Shown: positions 11,370 through 22,964, counted from the stretch's first letter. The stretch is DNA of 64,000 nucleotides from Paroedura picta (GCF_049243985.1 NC_135381.1:26708345-26772344); one strand, 5' to 3'. The notes: generated by a model from the sequence alone, not told the origin. Translations and numbers: made by a program.

Positions 11370-12885
11370 AAAGTCAACTTTCTAAAGACTCCCCAGTTTT
11401 CAAGTCTCAAGCAGGCCCCCTGGTACACCGAGGAGTTTCGCAGTAAGAAACGGGAACTGAGACAACTACAGCCAGTAGGGAGGAAGACTCACGATGAAGC
11501 ATCTTATAGAACGCAGATGAAGGCCTATGGGATGGCGGTGAAGTCGGTAAAACACAATTTTTATTCAACTACAATTGCATTTGCAGACTCACACGCAGCT
11601 CAATTATTTAAGGTAGTTCGATCTCTCACTGCTCTGGTAGAAGGGCAACAAAACAGTAGCCAATTGAGTATCAGCTGTGAGGCATTTGCGAGTCCTTTTG
11701 CAGACAAAATCCTGACACTCTGCCGCAATCTCCCTCCAACCTCTGAGTAACTTCAGACGACTCACGCTGACCGAAGTGGACAGGATGCTAGCAACAGTGA
11801 GGCCAACCACATGCCCACTAGACGCCTGCCCATCCTGGCTCTTAAAAACAGCCGACATAAGGATAAAGGGCCCCCTCCAGGAGATACTCAATCTCTCTCT
11901 CACAACGGGAAAATCCCCGGAGGGATTGAAAGAGGCTGTAGTACATTCGCTGCTGAAAAAAACATCTTTAGACCCGCGAGAGCCTGATAACTACCGATCT
12001 GTCTCGCATCTAGCATTTCTAGGGGAAATAGTAGAAAGGGCTGTCGCAAACCAACTAATGGCATTCCTGGAAGAAACTTCAGTCCTAGACCCATCCCAAT
12101 CGGGCTTCCAGCCTGGCTATGGGGTAGAGACAGTGCTAGTCACCCTGATGGATGACCTCCTTTGCCAGTTGGCACTGTTGATATTACTAGACCTCTCAGC
12201 AGCGTTCGACACAGTCGATCATGAGCTTCTAGCTCGCCACCTCATCGATGCCGGAATACAAGGGACAGCCCTTCAATGACTGATCACCTTTCTCTGGGGT
12301 CAAGGACAGAGGGTTGCAATAGGAGAGAGAACAAAAAAACCACCGACAATTTACTTGCGGAGTCCCACAAGGAGCGGTCCTCTCTCCTATCCTATTCAAC
12401 ATCTCCATGTGCCCACTGGCACAACTGGTACAGAAGTTTGGGCTGGGTTGTCATCAATATGCAGATGACACCCAGCTCGTCCTCTTGATAGATGGCCGCC
12501 CTGACTCTACCCCAGAAGCAAAAGCCAGCTGCCTGGAAGCAGTGACGAGATGGCTCAAGCAGAGTCATATGAAGCTCAACCCTTCAAAAACAGAGGTCCT
12601 GTGGCTGGGTAGGAAGGGGCCATGTGAGAAAGTGCGTCTGCCTACCCTGGATGGTGTGCAGTTCTCTATGGCTCACTGCACCAGGAATCTGAGCATGATT
12701 CTGGATGCTTCCCACACAATGGAAGCCCAGGTCGCAAAGGTAGTGTGGCTGGCATTTTACCTCCTCCGCCAAGCCAAGCTACTACTGCCCTATCTGGCCC
12801 CGGAACACCTAGCCACAGTGATCCATGCGACGGTCATCTCTAGACTGGACTTCTGTAACTCACTCTATGCAGGTATGCTAATGTA
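11370..12885 (+). mobile_element. L2/CR1-like LINE ORF2 fragment
   Basis: Conceptual translation gives the linker before the reverse transcriptase (APWYTEEFRSKKRELRQLQ), then reverse transcriptase blocks: SGFQPGYGVETVLV, LDLSAAFDTVDHELL with the motif A aspartate, HQYADDTQLVLL with the motif C aspartates, and LNPSKTEVLWLGRK. The copy stops at SRLDFCNSLYAGM, so it lacks the 5' endonuclease part and the 3' end. Frame changes near 12276 and 12400 show that it is not functional, but long stretches stay open, suggesting moderate age. Assignment to L2 rather than another jockey-group clade rests on the FDTVDH and YADDTQ wording. Confidence 0.8.
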
Positions 12886-13447
12886 ACAAAGGCCATGTGA
12901 AAGGCATTCAACTAAAAAATATGGATGTTCTCACTTCCCGTTGCCTTGGACACGCCAGACTTCCTTTATAACAATAATACCATTTAATAGTTAACAAAAA
13001 CTGGGAACAAAGTACAAAAAGGGGATTGCTGAAATGAAAGGATTACAAAAACGTATATACATAACATATGTTTTTAAAAGTAGAGACAAACACATAAAAG
13101 GTGGGGGGGTTGCATGCTTTTGGTGTCCTTTGTAGAGAGTTAGGGCTAAGAGTTAGGGCTGCAATCCTGACTAAGAGAGGCCAATGGATGGTTTGCACAA
13201 AATCAGTGGGAATGATTTTCAAGTTAGAATGGTGCTGCTGCTTCCTTGGATTGGTGGCCAAAAGGCCATTATGAACAGGGGACAGCTAGATTGCATGTGT
13301 GCATGCGTATGTGTTTGCATGCATGTGTTCATGTGAAGGGAGTTTAAGTAAGAAGAGCTGATGGGGGAAGTTTCCTAATTTTACAGAGATTGAGCCAGCC
13401 AGACTCTGAGCTCAGTCTTCAAGGATATCCAAAGAGAGATGGTTTAG
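12886..13447. other. Intergenic, nothing recognised
   Basis: AT-rich sequence with a GCATG/TGTG-rich patch near 13290-13330. No supported gene. Confidence 0.4.
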
Positions 13448-13800
13448 CAGTGGTCCCCAAACCCTGGTCCAGAGACTGGTACCGGTCCGTGGATCAGTCA
13501 GTATCAGGCCGCAGCTCCTCCTTGTCCTCCTCCCTGGCTGCTGCCTTGGGGGCTGCCCTGTCACTCTCCGGTGGCTGCCATGGCTGGGGCTCCCCCTTGA
13601 TGTGGCACTGTGCAACTGCTGCCGGCAGCGCCTCCCAGCGGGCGGCGGGAAATCATGGGCGCCAGAGGGAAAGCAAGTGGAGCAGGGGCTCAGTCGGTGG
13701 TGGCAACGTCCCTCAGCAAAAGACTACCCCCCCTCCCAGATCTCAGTAAAATTGTCAAGTGTTGACCGGTCCCCGGGGATAAAATGGTTGGGGACCACTG
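13448..13800 (+). mobile_element. hAT-like MITE with CAGTGGTCC termini, GC-rich core
   Basis: The element starts CAGTGGTCCCCAAACC and ends GGTTGGGGACCACTG. The core is GC-rich and lacks a transposase. Related copies lie at 30591-30775, 31560-31755 and, inverted, at 60182-60545. Short open frames here are by-products of the GC-rich core. Confidence 0.75.
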
Positions 13801-14359
13801 GTTTACATCATCCATTCAGCACTTGGGGGGACTTCTTTCCACAACATTGGGGCATGTCTGTATAGCTCCCTATTCCCAATGAAGTCTGGGTTACAGGCAG
13901 CAATGGATTTTATACTTCCTTGGGTATCCTCCAAACCTAGCCCATCAACATCCATCCATTTGGACAGTGTTGAGGGTAGAAAGTATGGTAAACACTGGCA
14001 CAGCTACAGCACTTGCCCAAGGCTGGGATGCAAAGATAGCACATCCTGTAAAACCTCTGGGATTTATAACTGGATCTGACATTAATGCTGTGTTGCCCAC
14101 AAAACCAGTGTTGGAATGAGAGGATCTGTAATCAAGTATCAACACTCTTCTGGTCAACTGAGCCATGTATTCCTTTAAAACGATGAATCACGAAGATGAG
14201 CGATAAACACAAGAAACTTGTGATGATTAGAGGGAGGAAGTGCACGGCTCAAGCAAGCACATCATTTAAAAGGGTGCCACCATCCAATCCTCTGCACAGG
14301 TATGATTACACCTGCACAACAGGACCAGGGTATTTAAAAAGGAAATAATCCTATTGTGT

Positions 14360-15070
14360 ATTTGACTGCTCAGCCATTTTATTTTGGGGTTCTAAGTTAG
14401 TAGAACTAACAAAAAGGGGTGGCGAGGGAAGCGACTACAGCTTGTTGCTGTAGCAACTCCTTCCCTTTTTATACAATAAGCTCCTTGGACTGACTGGTTA
14501 TGCTGGCACAATACGTTCCATGGCAATACCATCTCCTGTATAACAGGAGAGAAGGAAGAGGTGTATTTGGCCATAAGGATCTGACTTATGAAGGGCAGCT
14601 GTCTGCACTGGCATTGTCTTCACCGTGGCTATCAATTTCAAAGAGCCACCACTAACTAACCAGTCTCATTTCTAGTCATTGGAGACCCAGGGTTAGTAAC
14701 AACAAAGAAGGAAATTCAGAAATCTCCCTGCAGATCTCCCAGGCCGTTCCTTTCACGATGCAGAAATACTGTCGTGGATGCAGTTTAAACATAGAATGTC
14801 CTTTTCACAGACTTTGACAAGCCCAAATATTCATAGAAAGCATAAGCAAAGTTTCCCAGAGCATTTAATTTCTTACAGTGAAACTTACCCAGTATATTAA
14901 TATTAATGGCTGCTGCAGCTTAAGTGAGATTCTGCCTTCAAGTTCAAAAATGCCTTCCCTGACTTCCTCACCCTTTCTTTTCAAACCACTCAAAATGCTC
15001 ATGGTGCTCCTCATTAAACACTATTAACACAGCTATTGGCCGTGGGGACCACACCTCCAAAATGGCTCTG
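14360..15070 (-). other. KIAA1210: KIAA1210 3' UTR (inferred)
   Basis: The first AATAAA signal on the minus strand after the stop codon lies at 14383-14378, about 690 bases downstream. No interspersed repeat is evident in this stretch, which fits a 3' UTR. The exact cleavage site is not determinable here. Confidence 0.5.
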
Positions 15071-15234
15071 CTACTGCACCATCTGGGGCATTTCACTCCA
15101 TGCTTTGGCCTTTTTCTTTGCGAGAAACAACCAGGGTGGTTCGGCAGGGTTACATAAGGATGTTGGCAGGCTCGACGATGTCCTGATTTCCTTTTCCATA
15201 AACGTGGCATCCTGAGAGACCATTCTGATGGACG
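15071..15234 (-). CDS. KIAA1210: KIAA1210 terminal coding exon (exon 11)
   Basis: The exon opens after a TTTGACAG acceptor with two bases that complete an alanine codon begun in the previous exon. It encodes 53 residues and a TAG stop at 15073-15071. The C-terminus PPWLFLAKKKAKAWSEMPQ corresponds to the conserved CRACD-family tail EPAWLALAKRKAKAWSDCPQ, which ends those proteins as well, so the stop is genuine. A different open frame over the same bases on the same strand lacks any resemblance. The basic KKKAKAW motif is the strongest family signature in the exon. Confidence 0.9.
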
Positions 15235-15297
15235 CTGTCAAAAACAAATAGAGTGCAGTGAGCAGAAAAGCAAGAGATACAGGAATATTATACAACA

Positions 15298-16150
15298 CCA
15301 AATCATAGAAGCAAAGTTGGAAGGGAGCTCCAGGGTCATCTAGTCCGACCCCCTTGCAGAATGCAGGAAATTAACAACTACCTGCACACCCACAGTGACC
15401 CCCATTCCATTCCCAAATGCCCCCCCCCAAAAAAAAACCCAACCATGAGAATCCCTGGCTAGTCTGCCCAAAGTAGCAATCAGTGTTTCCCTGGGCATGG
15501 AAGAAAGGGCCACAAGAGCCAAGCATGGACACAATCTCTTCTGCCCACATACTCACAATCTCATTAACAGAATTAGCATTTATGTGAGGTGTCTATCTAG
15601 TTTCTCCTTAAAAACTTCCAAGGAAGGAGAACCCACCACCTCCCGAGGAAGCCTGTTCCAGTAAGAGCCACTCTGTCAGGATCCATTTCCAGATGTTTAG
15701 CTGAAAATTCTTTTGAATTAATTTCATCCCATTGGTTCTGGTCATACACTCTGGGGCAACAGAAAACGACTCTAGTCCATCCTCTTTGTGACAGCCCTTC
15801 AAGTATTTGAAGATGCCTATCGTATCACCTCTTGTTTTCTCTCCAGACCAAATAGACCAAGCTCTCTCATATGTCTTGGTCTCTAAACCCCTCACCATTT
15901 TCGTTGGCCTCTTCTGGACATGCTCCAGTTTGTCTACATCCTTCTTCAATTGTGGTGCTCAAAACTGAAAACAGTATTCTAAGTGAGGACTAACTAGAGC
16001 AGAGTAAAGCATGCGATCTGGACCTCGTGAGATCTAGACATTATACTTCTTTTGATACAGGCCAAAATCCATTTGCCTTTTTAGCTACTGAGTAGATACG
16101 ATATGATTCTTTAGATATTCTAAAGTAAAATCTAGTGCCATTAAATGCAT
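15298..16150 (-). repeat. CR1 LINE 3' part, minus strand
   Basis: Read on the minus strand, the segment gives the CR1 ORF2 C-terminus (DVDKLEHVQKRPTKMVRGLE, GIFKYLKGC, then the SVAPECMTRTNG block) followed by the short 3' UTR and a tail near 15300. It lies within KIAA1210 intron 10 (between 16964 and 15234). Stops and indels show it is inactive. Confidence 0.8.
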
Positions 16151-16963
16151 TGCTGAATTTTAGAAAATTCTGTACACCATGGACAGCAACATCTACTGGA
16201 AGCTGTTACTGAATGTCATATCTTGCTTTGATCCATGTCCCATAGATTTATTTTATGGGTAACATTGAACGACACGAAGGTGCATATTTAACCAGTCTGT
16301 CCAAAATCAATGCTGTAGTCACGTGCCACAATTCCACATGGGCACCCCAAAAGGAGATAATGTGTTATCAGATTTAGGACCTCTTCTCCTGTGTTTCTTT
16401 CACACCAGCACATTCTATAGTGGTTCCCATGCTGGCATTTTGCAGCCATGGTGACTGAGATGAACCTCCACATTCAGAAGCACTAAACCTCTGGATCCCA
16501 GAGGCAGAAGGTAACATCAGGGGAAGGACTGGGCCTCTATTGCCCTGTTGTTGCCCCCCACCCCTCCCCGAGAAACTGTTGGGTTACTGCGTGAGACAGA
16601 ATGCTGGACTGGATGGACCATTGGTCTTAAGTTGTTCCCTCAAGCTCTAGCCAGCACTGTTGCTTTAGACAAGTTTTGCTTGCTTGCAATGTTTCCTAAT
16701 TCTTCAGTTCTAGCCCCACTGCATTTTTAATTTAATAGAAATTTTGGCTGTTTAATATCTGTAATCTGCCTTGAGAACATGGAGAAAGGTGGGCCTCCTG
16801 AATTTTAATTTGAAGTTCGTGGCCCCTATGAATTTTGCTCTAATAGACCAACATGGCATCCTTAGTTTTGATCAAGCAGGATACAAAATGAAAAACTAAT
16901 TATCTCAGAATATTAGCTGGGCTTGCAAAAAAGGTAACACCCCCGCCTCCCACTTTCTAATAC
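16151..16963. other. KIAA1210 intron 10 remainder
   Basis: Apart from the CR1 copy downstream, nothing is recognised in this part of the intron. Confidence 0.4.
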
Positions 16964-17069
16964 CGGTTGGAGAAGACATGGGCATCTTCATTTGTGCTTT
17001 ATTCTCACGGGCACATACAAGAGGAATACTGCTATTTTCCAGTAAATTATCAGAAGGAGCGTCCTGGTG
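16964..17069 (-). CDS. KIAA1210: KIAA1210 coding exon 10 (short, weakly conserved)
   Basis: The exon was found from splice logic rather than homology. The exon before it ends in phase 0 and the terminal exon needs one leading base; only this 106-base stretch fits between them. It follows a long pyrimidine-rich acceptor (TTTGTTTGTTTTTCAG), stays open in phase 0 for 35 codons (HQDAPSDNLLENSSIPLVCA and onward) and ends in G before a GTATTA donor. The encoded residues lack a motif I recognise, consistent with the fast-evolving linker before the CRACD-family tail. The donor is weaker than the others. Confidence 0.7.
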
Positions 17070-17633
17070 CTGAAAAACAAACAAACAAAAAGGCTAATTG
17101 TGCAAGGACTTAAGGAAATAAGAAGAACTCTGCAGGATCCATCCATTCAGAATCTTACTTCCCACAGTGGCCACCAGATGCACTGGATGGCCAACAAACA
17201 GGTTATGGATTCCAAAGCTGATCCCCAAACTGAAATTCAATCACCATAGGTAATAACCATTAACGGGCATCTCCCCCATGAACATGCTTTATCCCCTTTT
17301 AGAGCCATCCAAGGCATTACTATAGCGTGTGACAGTCAGTCCAGCATGTAATGGGGTTTAAGCTACATGTAGAGTGGTATTGGCCAAATGACATTTCTTC
17401 CTGTCTATCCTGGCCTCCAACTCCTTTGCTGCTTTCCTGCATGTTAAATTTTAGATTGTAAACTCCTTGGGACGGAGGACTATTTTTCTGAACTCTGCCA
17501 ACTCACATGAAGATTAAAAGCACTCTAACAGCAAAGAAACAAATAATTATTAGCCTTCAGACAATTTTTTTTAAATATCCAAATTTATATCATCCAATCA
17601 TTAGAAAAAGATGATCTTCGTACATCTCCTTAC
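17070..17633. other. KIAA1210 intron 9
   Basis: About 560 bases without a recognised repeat or RNA. Confidence 0.5.
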
Positions 17634-17809
17634 CTTTTCAGGCTTCAAATTACCCACATTCTTCTCCTCCCCTGGCTCAGTTTGAGCTAAGGCTTTATCT
17701 TCCTTTTTCAGTTCTTCAGCAAGAGGGAAGCCCCTCTGCTTGAGTCTTGCCATGGAAAGCCAATCTGGTTTTGAGGGTGGAGTTTCTAAATGGACTGGTA
17801 GAATTTTCT
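17634..17809 (-). CDS. KIAA1210: KIAA1210 coding exon 9
   Basis: The exon starts after CTCCTAG with two bases that complete a glutamate codon, then runs 58 codons to a GTAAGG donor. The translation KILPVHLETPPSKPDWLSMA followed by RLKQRGFPLAEELKKE parallels the CRACD stretch QPLWITLALQKQKGFREQQ, a conserved W-x-x-x-A-x-x-K-Q-x-G-F signature. The remaining residues (KALAQTEPGEEKNVGNLKPE) are acidic and probably disordered. It is the second of three C-terminal exons after the large exon. Confidence 0.88.
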
Positions 17810-18017
17810 CTAGGAGAAAAAGATGACCAAAAAAAAAAGCAAATCAGGGTTTGAATTGTCTTAGGGGCAAATGGCACATCCAGGAAGGTTTTGGATCTGA
17901 TCTACCTGGAGATTTTAAGCAACTATACCAAGCAGTAGCTCGGGGGGAAAGGGTTTTATTTCTCATACGGTTTCCTTGTTAAGTGCAACATTACATACCA
18001 GTCAAAACTGTTATTAC

Positions 18018-18115
18018 TGAGAGCCAGCATGGTACCATAGTTAAAGAGTAGCGGATTCTACTCTGGTAAACCAGATATGATTCCCCACTCCTCCTCCACA
18101 TGCAGCCAGTTGGGA
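18018..18115 (+). repeat. tRNA-derived SINE, 5' part
   Basis: GAGAGCCAGCATGGTACCA through the ATTCCCCACTCCTCC block is the tRNA-like head of the window's common SINE. The matching 3' tail appears only at about 18935-19045, after some 800 bases of other repeats, so the copy was probably split by later insertions. Confidence 0.6.
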
Positions 18116-18323
18116 CCTTTTCCACACCAGCAGCTCTGTGCCAGGCTGCCGCTGGGTGTTTCTGCCAGGGCAGGTTGTCCCATCTCTTCCTGATTCTGTA
18201 TGGGGAAGCATATTCCCCGCTGGACTTGGTCCATCCCGGATTTGTGCCTCCAGATGAGGCAGCCTGGGTGGCAAGATACCCGTTTTTTATTTTTAAGAAC
18301 AAGGTATTGCAACGTCATACCAT

Positions 18324-18611
18324 AGAGCCTCTTGTGGCGCAGAGTGGTAAGGCAGCTGCCTGAAAGCTTTGCCCATGAGGTTGGGAGTTCGATCCCAGCA
18401 GCCGGCTCAAGGTTGACTCAGCCTTCCATCCTTCCGAGGTCGGTAAAATGAGTACCCAGCTTGCTGCTGGGGGGTAAAGGGTCATGACTGGGGAAGGCAC
18501 TGGCAAACCACCCCGTATTGAGTCTGCCATGAAAACGCTAGAGGGCGTCACCCCAAGGGTCAGACATGACTCGGTGCTTGCACAGGGGATACCTTTACCT
18601 TTACCTTTACC
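18324..18611 (+). repeat. Sauria-type SINE, full length
   Basis: The head AGAGCCTCTTGTGGCGCAGA contains a Pol III A box (TGGCGCAGAGTGG) and the B box GAGTTCGATCCC follows 50-60 bases later. The 3' half (GGCAAACCACC, GGGCGTCACCCC, GGTCAGACATGAC) resembles the Bov-B-related tail of Sauria SINEs. The element ends in ACCTTT repeats. It sits in KIAA1210 intron 8. Confidence 0.85.
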
Positions 18612-18654
18612 CTGTTCTTATAAATGGAGCAGGGGGGGGGATTGAGACCCATAT

Positions 18655-18875
18655 GGCTCTGTGGTGTTGCGCAGCAATGCAGAGCTGCCTGGAGTATTTT
18701 TTGTCCCTTCCAGGATGTGTACATCAGAACCGGGCCTGTTTGGCACCCTCAGCAAGGAAGGGAATGAAGAAGAATCCACCTTCCTTTGCTGTGGGGCAAC
18801 TGAGTTGAGCCAGCTCTGGGCCAGCCCCGGGGTGGCACTGACATCATCTGGAAGCAGGCATTAGCCCCACACCAG
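18655..18875 (-). repeat. GC-rich repeat related to 31180-31300
   Basis: On the minus strand this reads GGGGCTAATGCCTGCTTCCA and continues with GC-rich sequence. Nearly the same order (GGGGCTAATCCCCGCTTCCA) occurs on the plus strand at about 31193, so both are copies of one unnamed dispersed element. Confidence 0.5.
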
Positions 18876-18934
18876 ATAAGTGCCGGCCCGGAATATGTAC
18901 GGGAGACTTTGCTCTAGCCAAAGTGCTGTGTCCC

Positions 18935-19045
18935 ACCTACCTCACAGGGTGTAGAGGGAGGAAGGGAAAGGTGTAAGCTGCCTTGAGACTCCTTTGGATA
19001 GTTAAAAATTGAGTATAAAAAAACAGCTCTTCTTCTTCTTCTATT
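18935..19045 (+). repeat. tRNA-derived SINE, 3' tail
   Basis: CACCTACCTCACAGGGTG through CTTGAGACTCCTTTGG and a final CTTCTTCTTCT run form the 3' end of the common SINE. Confidence 0.65.
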
Positions 19046-19840
19046 AGCCCTATGGCAGAATCTGTGCGGAGAAGGAATAGTAAGAAACCTGTATTTAAAA
19101 TCTTCATGCCCTACTCCTTTCACCACGCAGCTCTGTTTTTTCTTCTCCAATTTCTGGAGTCAGCCATGACATTTATCACCCCGTTAGGGAATGTACAGTG
19201 ACTTTTCTCGGAGACCCCATTTTAATTTCCCACCTCAACCTAAACCTCCTAACTATTTTGAGTTGCCCAACCCTGCTGCATCTTAACGTCCCCTTCCACC
19301 TCCCACCTCATCCTCTCTTGCTTTCACAAGGGTGCTTTCACCATCCTCAATTTAATGCAGCAGGTAGAGGGAGCATTCTCAGGACTCAAGAAAAAGAAGC
19401 TACATCATGGAATTATCAGTTTACATTGCCGTCTGTGTAAACACCACAGACTTAAATTGGTTTAACGCTCATTCCCTCTGTTCAGGGAACTGTAGCTCTG
19501 TAAGTGGGAGGAGGGGAGCAAAAATCCAGGATTCTCCATTGTCCCCTCCAAACGTCAGTCCCCAAGACACTTAGGGAGGAGGCATGAAATCGTCTTAATA
19601 TTCTACATGTGATAACACAGCTATCACCTTAATAGCTATATAAAATCTCAGACATGCATGCAGGAAATTTGCATCCCAAAAAAACGTGTTACTTCCACAG
19701 GTTACATATTTGTTGCAGGAAATACTAGTTCATTGTTAGAAGTAGGTATAACATGCCAGGAGCCACCCTAGCCTCCAAGTTTCAATATGCACGTAAGAAG
19801 ACAAAAGCAACTTGTACGAACCAGGCTCTTTCATCAATAC

Positions 19841-21349
19841 CTGGAAGCATGCTCATCTGCTGCTTGGCTGCCACTTCTTCAGGTTTAGCCTTGCTGGTAT
19901 TTTTCTCTTCCTGGAGGCTGGATTTCGTCACCAAAGATTTAGCAGTGCTGGTAAGACTTTGGGGTGGCTTCCGAGGGCCAGATGATTTTGGCTCGTCTTT
20001 GGCAGAGGAGGGAGTAGAAGCTGCTAGTGGACTTAGTTTTGGGGGCTCATGATGTTGCTGATCTGCGTGGTATTTTAGCAAGGAGGCTGTTCTTCTTAGT
20101 TTAACCCCAAATGGGCTCTCGCAGTTCCATGTCTCCTCAATGGCCCAAGTGTTTCTATTAGCCCCATCAAGTCTTTCTGGGCTATTTGGTATACATCCTA
20201 GTGTGGCTGTATCTGGTATGCCTTCAAAAAACTCTGGTTTTACTGGTGAAGATGGAGAGCTTCTACTGCATGAACCGTCTAAAGAATTTGAACCCCCTGA
20301 GAGAGACCTTTGCCAGGCAGGGGCAATAGTGAACCTGACCGGCTTAGTAGAACTGGACTTTAGCTGGGTCTTGACAATCTCGCTTGGTGGTCTGCTTTCT
20401 TTTGCTTTTATACCACCGGAGTGATCTTCCTTGGCATCTTCATTAGGAGGGGTGCTTTCAGAAGCAATTTCGTCTTTCACAGTAGAGTCACATGCTTTTT
20501 TGAGGAGCTCTGTCTCTTGATTGCCCAGGTCCTTGTTCCAAACAGAGCAGCAAAATTCTGTTGGGAGATGCAGCTTTTTATCCTCTGTGCTATCTAAACT
20601 GCTGTCCAACATGGCAAGTTCTTCCTGTGGGGATGTCACTGGTTTCATGTGATTTTCAGATGGCTGGTGTTCCGCATCTGCTGTATCATTTCTGATGGCT
20701 GAGCACTTTTCACACTCTGAGACTAGGGATATCCTTGCTTCTGAGGGAGTTTTGGAAGCAGATGAAGAAAACTGTGGAATGTACAACTGAGAATCTGATC
20801 CAAGTGAAACCCAGCTGTGCTCACAAGCAGGCTTTTCCTTGGCTCCAGCAAGTTGGACTTTATTGCTGCCAGTTCCAGAGCTTTCTAATTTTTGATCTAT
20901 ACATTTTGGTCTCTGCACCTGGATACATTTTGCTGGCAAATCCAAGTCCTTTTGTATGTCGTTACCATGTGAGACAGAGAAGAGCATATCACAAAGCATG
21001 ACAGCTTTTGTTCCTGCCTGCAAAGGTTCAGAAATTTCAAACTCTTCTTTCTCAGGGCTCTGTGCATTTTGCTTGAGGCCATCAACGTGATACTGTGCTA
21101 TTTCTACACCTTCTTCCACTTTGGGTTCCATCTCTTCAAAAGAAGACTCTGCATTTGGGGAGGACATCACTACAAAATTTGGGGTATCTGTTTCTGCAGT
21201 GTTGCAGTCCTTGGGTGCTGAGACACAAGTCCCACCTGGGCCAGGGAGAAAATTCCAAGAGTAACGCAAAGGATTGGAGGTCCTGGTCTTCGGCACGCTA
21301 TTGTTAATCCAAATCTCATTTAAATTATATGTATTCTGGACTGATGGAC
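19841..21349 (-). CDS. KIAA1210: KIAA1210 coding exon 8 (large central exon)
   Basis: This 1,509-base exon encodes about 502 residues, residues 299-800 of the prediction. It starts after a TTTTCTGCATAG acceptor and ends before GTATTGATG. Its N-terminal two thirds are acidic, serine-rich and without recognised domains. The last third carries two CRACD-family motifs: VRFTIAPAWQRSLSGGSNS (CRACD: AKFSIMPAWQKFSDGG) at about 635 and SPFGVKLRRTASLLKYHADQ (CRACD: SPFGIKLRRTNYSLRFNCDQ) at about 709. A lysine/serine-rich linker with SSAKDEPKSSGPRKPPQS follows. The equivalent human KIAA1210 exon is far longer, accounting for most of the size difference. The open frame continues 18 residues upstream and about 18 downstream past the splice sites; both extensions were excluded because the flanking exons need these junction phases. 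Confidence 0.93.
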
Positions 21350-21469
21350 CTATGCAGAAAAAGGAGAAAAAGGAAGATAATGTTTTATTGTCTTCATCAC
21401 GCACACACGTCTCTCCCTCCTATATTATCTCTTTCTGTCACACACCTCCCCACACCTTCCTGTCATTAC

Positions 21470-21575
21470 CTTCTGAATCCTCCTCTGGATGGTCAATTTC
21501 TTCAAGTAATTTTGGACTGTTTACTTTGCTTTTAGTAGCTTGGAGAAGGCCTGGCTCCTTTTCTAGTTTTTCCAC
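21470..21575 (-). CDS. KIAA1210: KIAA1210 coding exon 7
   Basis: The exon has 35 codons plus one base, starting in phase 0 after a CTATGCCAG acceptor and ending with a GTAATG donor. The translation VEKLEKEPGLLQATKSKVNS followed by PKLLEEIDHPEEDSE is charged and acidic. It supplies the base that starts the glycine codon completed by the large exon, which confirms the linkage. The mammalian counterpart lies between the AARHK block and the large exon. Confidence 0.85.
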
Positions 21576-21579
21576 CTGG

Positions 21580-22180
21580 CATAGTATAGAAAGATATTAA
21601 ACGAATTTGCAGAACACAGGCTATTTTTAATATATATAATATATATATTATTTATGTATAATACATACAAAAACAATGATGGCCAACCAATGAAAGAAGC
21701 TATCATTGATTATTTGCCTGCTTTTTAATAGATTAACAAACTCACTACTACCAAAGTCACAGTACAACCAGATTTCTGCAATAGTGAAGGACAAATTCAG
21801 GATTATGATACCTTGGATCCATACGTGGCATCAAATCCCTGTTATGAAAATGACCCTCTGGCTTGCAAAATTAATTTCCATCAATTGATCAATTCATCTC
21901 AAACTCACTCCAAAGCAATTAATTTTTGCCAACTAATCAATCCATCCCAAACCCACCCTAAAACAATTCCCTTGAACCAATCAATCTATCCCAAACCAAC
22001 CACCTCAAGCTACTCACTCACCTATATCACCCACCCCAACCAGTTTTCCCCTCCCCAACATTACCAACCTAACAACTCCCCCCCACTCTGTCCAAACAAC
22101 CCTGACTAACCCCCAGTCCTACCCCAACCCGCAAACCTCCCCATTCCCAAACCCCAACATGAATTAATATCTAATTTACA
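21580..22180 (+). repeat. AT-rich patch then G-depleted tract in intron 6
   Basis: About 21630-21665 is a TATA-rich simple sequence. From about 21880 to 22170 the plus strand is nearly devoid of G and full of CCAA/ACCC wording (for example AACCAATCAATCTATCCC). No open frame or RNA fold was recognised. Confidence 0.6.
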
Positions 22181-22204
22181 CATACACCATATGCACTACA
22201 CACT

Positions 22205-22340
22205 CCTGGACTGGGCAACCCTGAGATGCCACAGCAGGTGATCAGGGCCACACAACAAATGAGACCCTACACGTAACACACAGTTGGAAATGGGCAGCCC
22301 TGAGATGCCATAAACAGCGATCAGGGCTAACCTTCCGCAA
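22205..22340 (+). repeat. Two imperfect direct repeats, about 79-bp period
   Basis: GGGCAACCCTGAGATGCCA at 22213 recurs as GGGCAGCCCTGAGATGCCA at 22292, and the following bases (GATCAGGGC) match as well. It may be the remnant of a minisatellite adjoining the G-depleted tract. Confidence 0.6.
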
Positions 22341-22651
22341 ACACACAATCCCTCCATACTCCAATTGGCAACCAATTCCCCAACAAGCACAGAACCAGGG
22401 TTTGAGAACAACCCTAGCCAAACCACAGAAACTAAGAACTAAAACCAACAGTGTCCATAGGAACACAGACCAGCCAACAAACACACCATCAAGTAGGGAT
22501 AGCCCACCGTGTTTAAAAGGACTGAGGAAGAAGCCGTAAAAGCATCAGGGACCCCAATAATAAGGGGTAGAGGCAGGGACAGCAGATGGTGGAGATGGGT
22601 TGAGTCAAGGGGCCCGAAATTCAACCATACCCAGGCCCCCACCATTCTTCA

Positions 22652-22900
<249 letters not shown>

Positions 22901-22964
22901 TTATCTCCCTTCACACCGTGTACTCAATCAAACTGCTCCAGCCCAGTTTTGATATCACAATATT

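Noticed and set aside
14968-15210. Alternative minus-strand frame over the KIAA1210 terminal exon
   Set aside because: Another frame of the same bases carries the conserved family C-terminus and fits the splice phase.
18324-18420. tRNA gene suggested by A and B boxes
   Set aside because: The boxes belong to the SINE head; no cloverleaf could be drawn and the same sequence recurs with ACCTTT tails.
19782-21404. Treating the 540-codon open frame as one uninterrupted gene
   Set aside because: Its first 18 and last roughly 18 codons lie outside good splice sites, and flanking exons require the shorter exon.
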